Shown here: one piece after another, positions 5,271-6,295 of the stretch
How the letters are laid out: each line of letters begins with the position of its first letter
How positions within the stretch are numbered: position 1 is the stretch's first letter
NCBI GenBank assembly: GCA_002298925.1
Contig: DBMM01000116.1
Coordinates: 4,095-10,389 of the forward strand
DNA: 6,295 bases
Source: Geobacter sp. UBA698
GTDB taxonomy: Bacteria; Desulfobacterota; Desulfuromonadia; Geobacterales; Pseudopelobacteraceae
Direction: 5' to 3'
Notes under the pieces: model-generated
What the model was told of the DNA's origin: nothing
The model's input: only the letters and a program-made list of their open reading frames with translations
Databases searched by the model: none
Translations under genes and position numbers: made by a program

Positions 5271-5588
5271 TTATCTCAGCCTCACGTTGAGACAAACGGC
5301 GATTCTGATTATTTCCTCACCGGATGCCTTTTTCCTGAGGTAGTCCTCGACTCTTCGCCTTATCCTGGCGATATCCCATCCGATGGGTATCTCGACTCCC
5401 CCTATACGGATCACGCCGTTGAACGCAAGGGAGACTGCGTTGGCGTTGAATGCTTTCTCGACGATCTTTTCATCGACCTCACCGCGTGCGAGAGAATAAA
5501 CGCTACCGGAGAAATTCAGGGTTTGCCCTGTCCGGCGCAGATACCCCATCACGGCTTGCAGCGCCTGGTCTCGGAAGTGGCAATTCAT
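5271..5588 (-). CDS. Small unknown protein next to the origin
   Basis: The 105-aa product has no family I recognise. It contains a helical N-terminus (F-R-D-Q-A-L-Q-A-V-M), a middle with several short beta-like segments (S-G-S-V-Y-S-L, V-I-R-I-G-G-V-E-I-P-I-G-W) and a basic helical end (R-I-R-R-R-V-E-D-Y-L-R-K-K). The charge pattern would allow nucleic-acid binding. There is no signal peptide. The ATG at 5588 is preceded by AAAGGG at close range and AAAGGAG further up. It is the first gene after the origin region and lies about 95 bases before leader B. It could be a copy-number or partition accessory, on position only. Confidence 0.7.
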   Translation of the reverse strand: MNCHFRDQALQAVMGYLRRTGQTLNFSGSVYSLARGEVDEKIVEKAFNANAVSLAFNGVIRIGGVEIPIGWDIARIRRRVEDYLRKKASGEEIIRIAVCLNVRLR

Positions 5589-5616
5589 GACACCCTTTCC
5601 AACTCTCCTTTCTTTT

Positions 5617-5649
5617 GGTTAAAGAATGGTTAAAAGAAGGTTAGGTAGC
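5617..5649. repeat. Three tandem 11-mers in the A+T-rich part of oriV
   Basis: GGTTAAAGAAT (5617-5627), GGTTAAAAGAA (5628-5638) and GGTTAGGTAGC (5639-5649) follow one another without gaps, the last being degenerate. The 11-base pitch is near one helical turn. In iteron plasmids such A+T-rich tandem repeats often form the unwinding site. They also lie where a promoter for the 105-aa gene would be, so an operator is the alternative. Confidence 0.45.
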
Positions 5650-5666
5650 CGTGAAAAACGATGCAA
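5638..5666 (-). promoter_or_regulatory. Candidate promoter for the 105-aa gene
   Basis: TTGCAT (5661-5666) and TAACCT (5638-5643) on the minus strand are 17 bases apart and about 50 bases before the ATG at 5588. The boxes match sigma-70 consensus only moderately and overlap the tandem 11-mers, so this is a weak call. Confidence 0.3.
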
Positions 5667-5703
5667 CTCAGCAAGTTAATTGGATATTTAGAATCAACCC
5701 GGT

Positions 5704-5830
5704 CGGTCTAAGGTCAATAGTTCCGCCGGTCAAAGGTCAATACTCCTGCCGGTCAAAAGTCAATACCGGCCGGTCAAAGGTCAACAGAGCGCCGGTCATA
5801 GGTCAATAGTCGGTCGGTCAAAGGTCAACT
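5704..5830 (+). repeat. Iteron array of the plasmid origin (oriV)
   Basis: Six direct repeats of CGGTCAAAGGTCAATA or near variants begin at 5704, 5727, 5750, 5771, 5793 and 5815. Spacing is 23, 23, 21, 22 and 22 bases, about two helical turns, which is the classical spacing for iterons bound by a Rep protein on one DNA face. Each repeat is itself two copies of GGTCAA(A/T), seven bases apart. The last iteron overlaps the rep stop codon. An A+T-rich stretch from about 5615 to 5700 lies beside the array. I infer replication starts here under control of the adjacent TrfA-type initiator. No certain DnaA box was found. Confidence 0.88.
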
Positions 5831-6295
5831 CCTTCTCCTGACCGTCAAGGTGTCATCCCGAAGTTGCCAGCTTTCCAGGAAACCGGCCTCTCGCAGCAAG
5901 CGGAGGGAGGTTTTCAGTTCCTCCCTGAAGTGCTTTGGCGACATCTCCGAACCGCAGAGCCGCATCAGCGTGGAGACCTTTACCGGATACGGCTCCCGGT
6001 GACTGGCCCAGTACCCGAACAGCTTCGAGGCAATCCCGTCCGGAAGGGATTTTCGGATTTCCCAGTTCACCCTGGTCAGGAATTCCTCGTCGAATAACAG
6101 CAACATCTCCTTGCAGAGCCATACCTGCCAGCGGGAGAGGTTCTCCATCCGCTCGTCCCTCGACCTGAACATCTGGATCAGGGAGACGCTGATGAAACAC
6201 CCCAGTCGTTTGGACTGGATGCGGATCGCCGTCGCTTGCATGCGGCTGAGACAGACCCGCAGCCGTTCGTAGCTTTGACCTTTGACCGGCCAGCC
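5825..6295 (-). CDS. TrfA-family plasmid replication initiator, C-terminal part
   Basis: The frame is open from the right edge to TGA at 5825-5827, giving 156 residues of a longer protein; the N-terminus lies outside the window. The visible part fits the TrfA family, the initiator of RK2-type plasmids that binds iterons and opens the origin. Features include S-Y-E-R-L-R...R-M-Q-A-T-A-I-R-I near the start, the S-H-R-E-P-Y-P stretch (also known from TrfA), L-x-x-L-C-G-S and K-H-F-R-E-E-L, and a final hydrophilic D-D-T-L-T-V-R-R-R. The family pattern continues upstream of the first internal ATG (6241), so I treat the gene as extending to the edge and not starting there. An inverted iteron lies within the coding sequence. 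Iterons follow directly downstream. Confidence 0.9.
   Translation of the reverse strand, partial: GWPVKGQSYERLRVCLSRMQATAIRIQSKRLGCFISVSLIQMFRSRDERMENLSRWQVWLCKEMLLLFDEEFLTRVNWEIRKSLPDGIASKLFGYWASHREPYPVKVSTLMRLCGSEMSPKHFREELKTSLRLLREAGFLESWQLRDDTLTVRRRS
6273..6288 (-). repeat. Inverted iteron inside the rep coding region
   Basis: On the minus strand these bases read CGGTCAAAGGTCAAAG, identical to the main iterons over the 13-base core plus the leading C. Orientation is opposite to the six-copy array, about 440 bases away. It encodes P-V-K-G-Q-S of the initiator. It could be a Rep binding site for autoregulation or for pairing between origins. Confidence 0.7.

Noticed and set aside
5680..5700. 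DnaA box in the A+T-rich region
   Set aside because: The best match, around TTGGATAT, fits only about six of nine consensus positions.
5704..5830. CRISPR array
   Set aside because: Repeats are 16 bases with spacers of only 5-7 bases next to a replication initiator; this is an iteron array.
5825..6241. rep starting at the ATG at 6241
   Set aside because: The TrfA-like pattern continues upstream of this ATG to the window edge, and no ribosome binding site precedes it.

Overview
The window looks like part of a conjugative plasmid from a Gram-negative bacterium. Every gene I can support is on the minus strand, so the map reads right to left. The right edge carries the C-terminal part of a TrfA-type replication initiator, followed by an iteron array that marks a plasmid origin (oriV). 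The left edge carries the start of an F-type (Tra) type IV secretion operon: an OmpA-like periplasmic protein, a DsbC-family disulfide isomerase, pilin TraA, TraL and the first residues of TraE. The moderately high G+C and the protein style would suit a Geobacter/Pelobacter-type (Desulfuromonadales) host, but this is a guess and nothing in the window fixes the taxonomy.

Layout from high to low coordinates: rep (edge to 5825); six direct iterons spaced 21-23 bp (5704-5830), plus one inverted copy inside rep (6273-6288); an A+T-rich stretch with three tandem 11-mers (5617-5649); a 105-aa unknown protein (5271-5588); leader RNA copy B (5105-5175); two tandem, paralogous sigma-70-like proteins (4531-5085, and 3935-4521 with a frame break); a 147-aa protein with a MerR/excisionase-like N-terminus; a 119-aa protein with a faint RMF-like pattern; a palindrome at 3062-3083; a 223-aa probable HTH protein; leader RNA copy A (2200-2274); then the transfer genes.

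The most interesting signal is the pair of leader RNAs. They lie 2.9 kb apart, directly before the sigma-like genes and directly before the transfer operon. Both have the order GGC-ACG-GCC-G, a hairpin of variable sequence, GGC-AAA-GCC, then a strong intrinsic terminator ending in a U-tract just before the ribosome binding site. The variable hairpin keeps its pairing while its bases change. The GGC/GCC pairing that closes the upstream domain uses the 5' bases of the terminator stem. This is the logic of a riboswitch or attenuator. I do not recognise the aptamer as a known class. The layout suggests one signal controlling both the plasmid's regulators and its transfer genes.

The second strong observation is that the downstream sigma-like gene is split by one missing base. 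A -1 correction restores gap-free alignment with its neighbour over residues 9 to 57. It is either a recent mutation, a sequence error or a recoding site.
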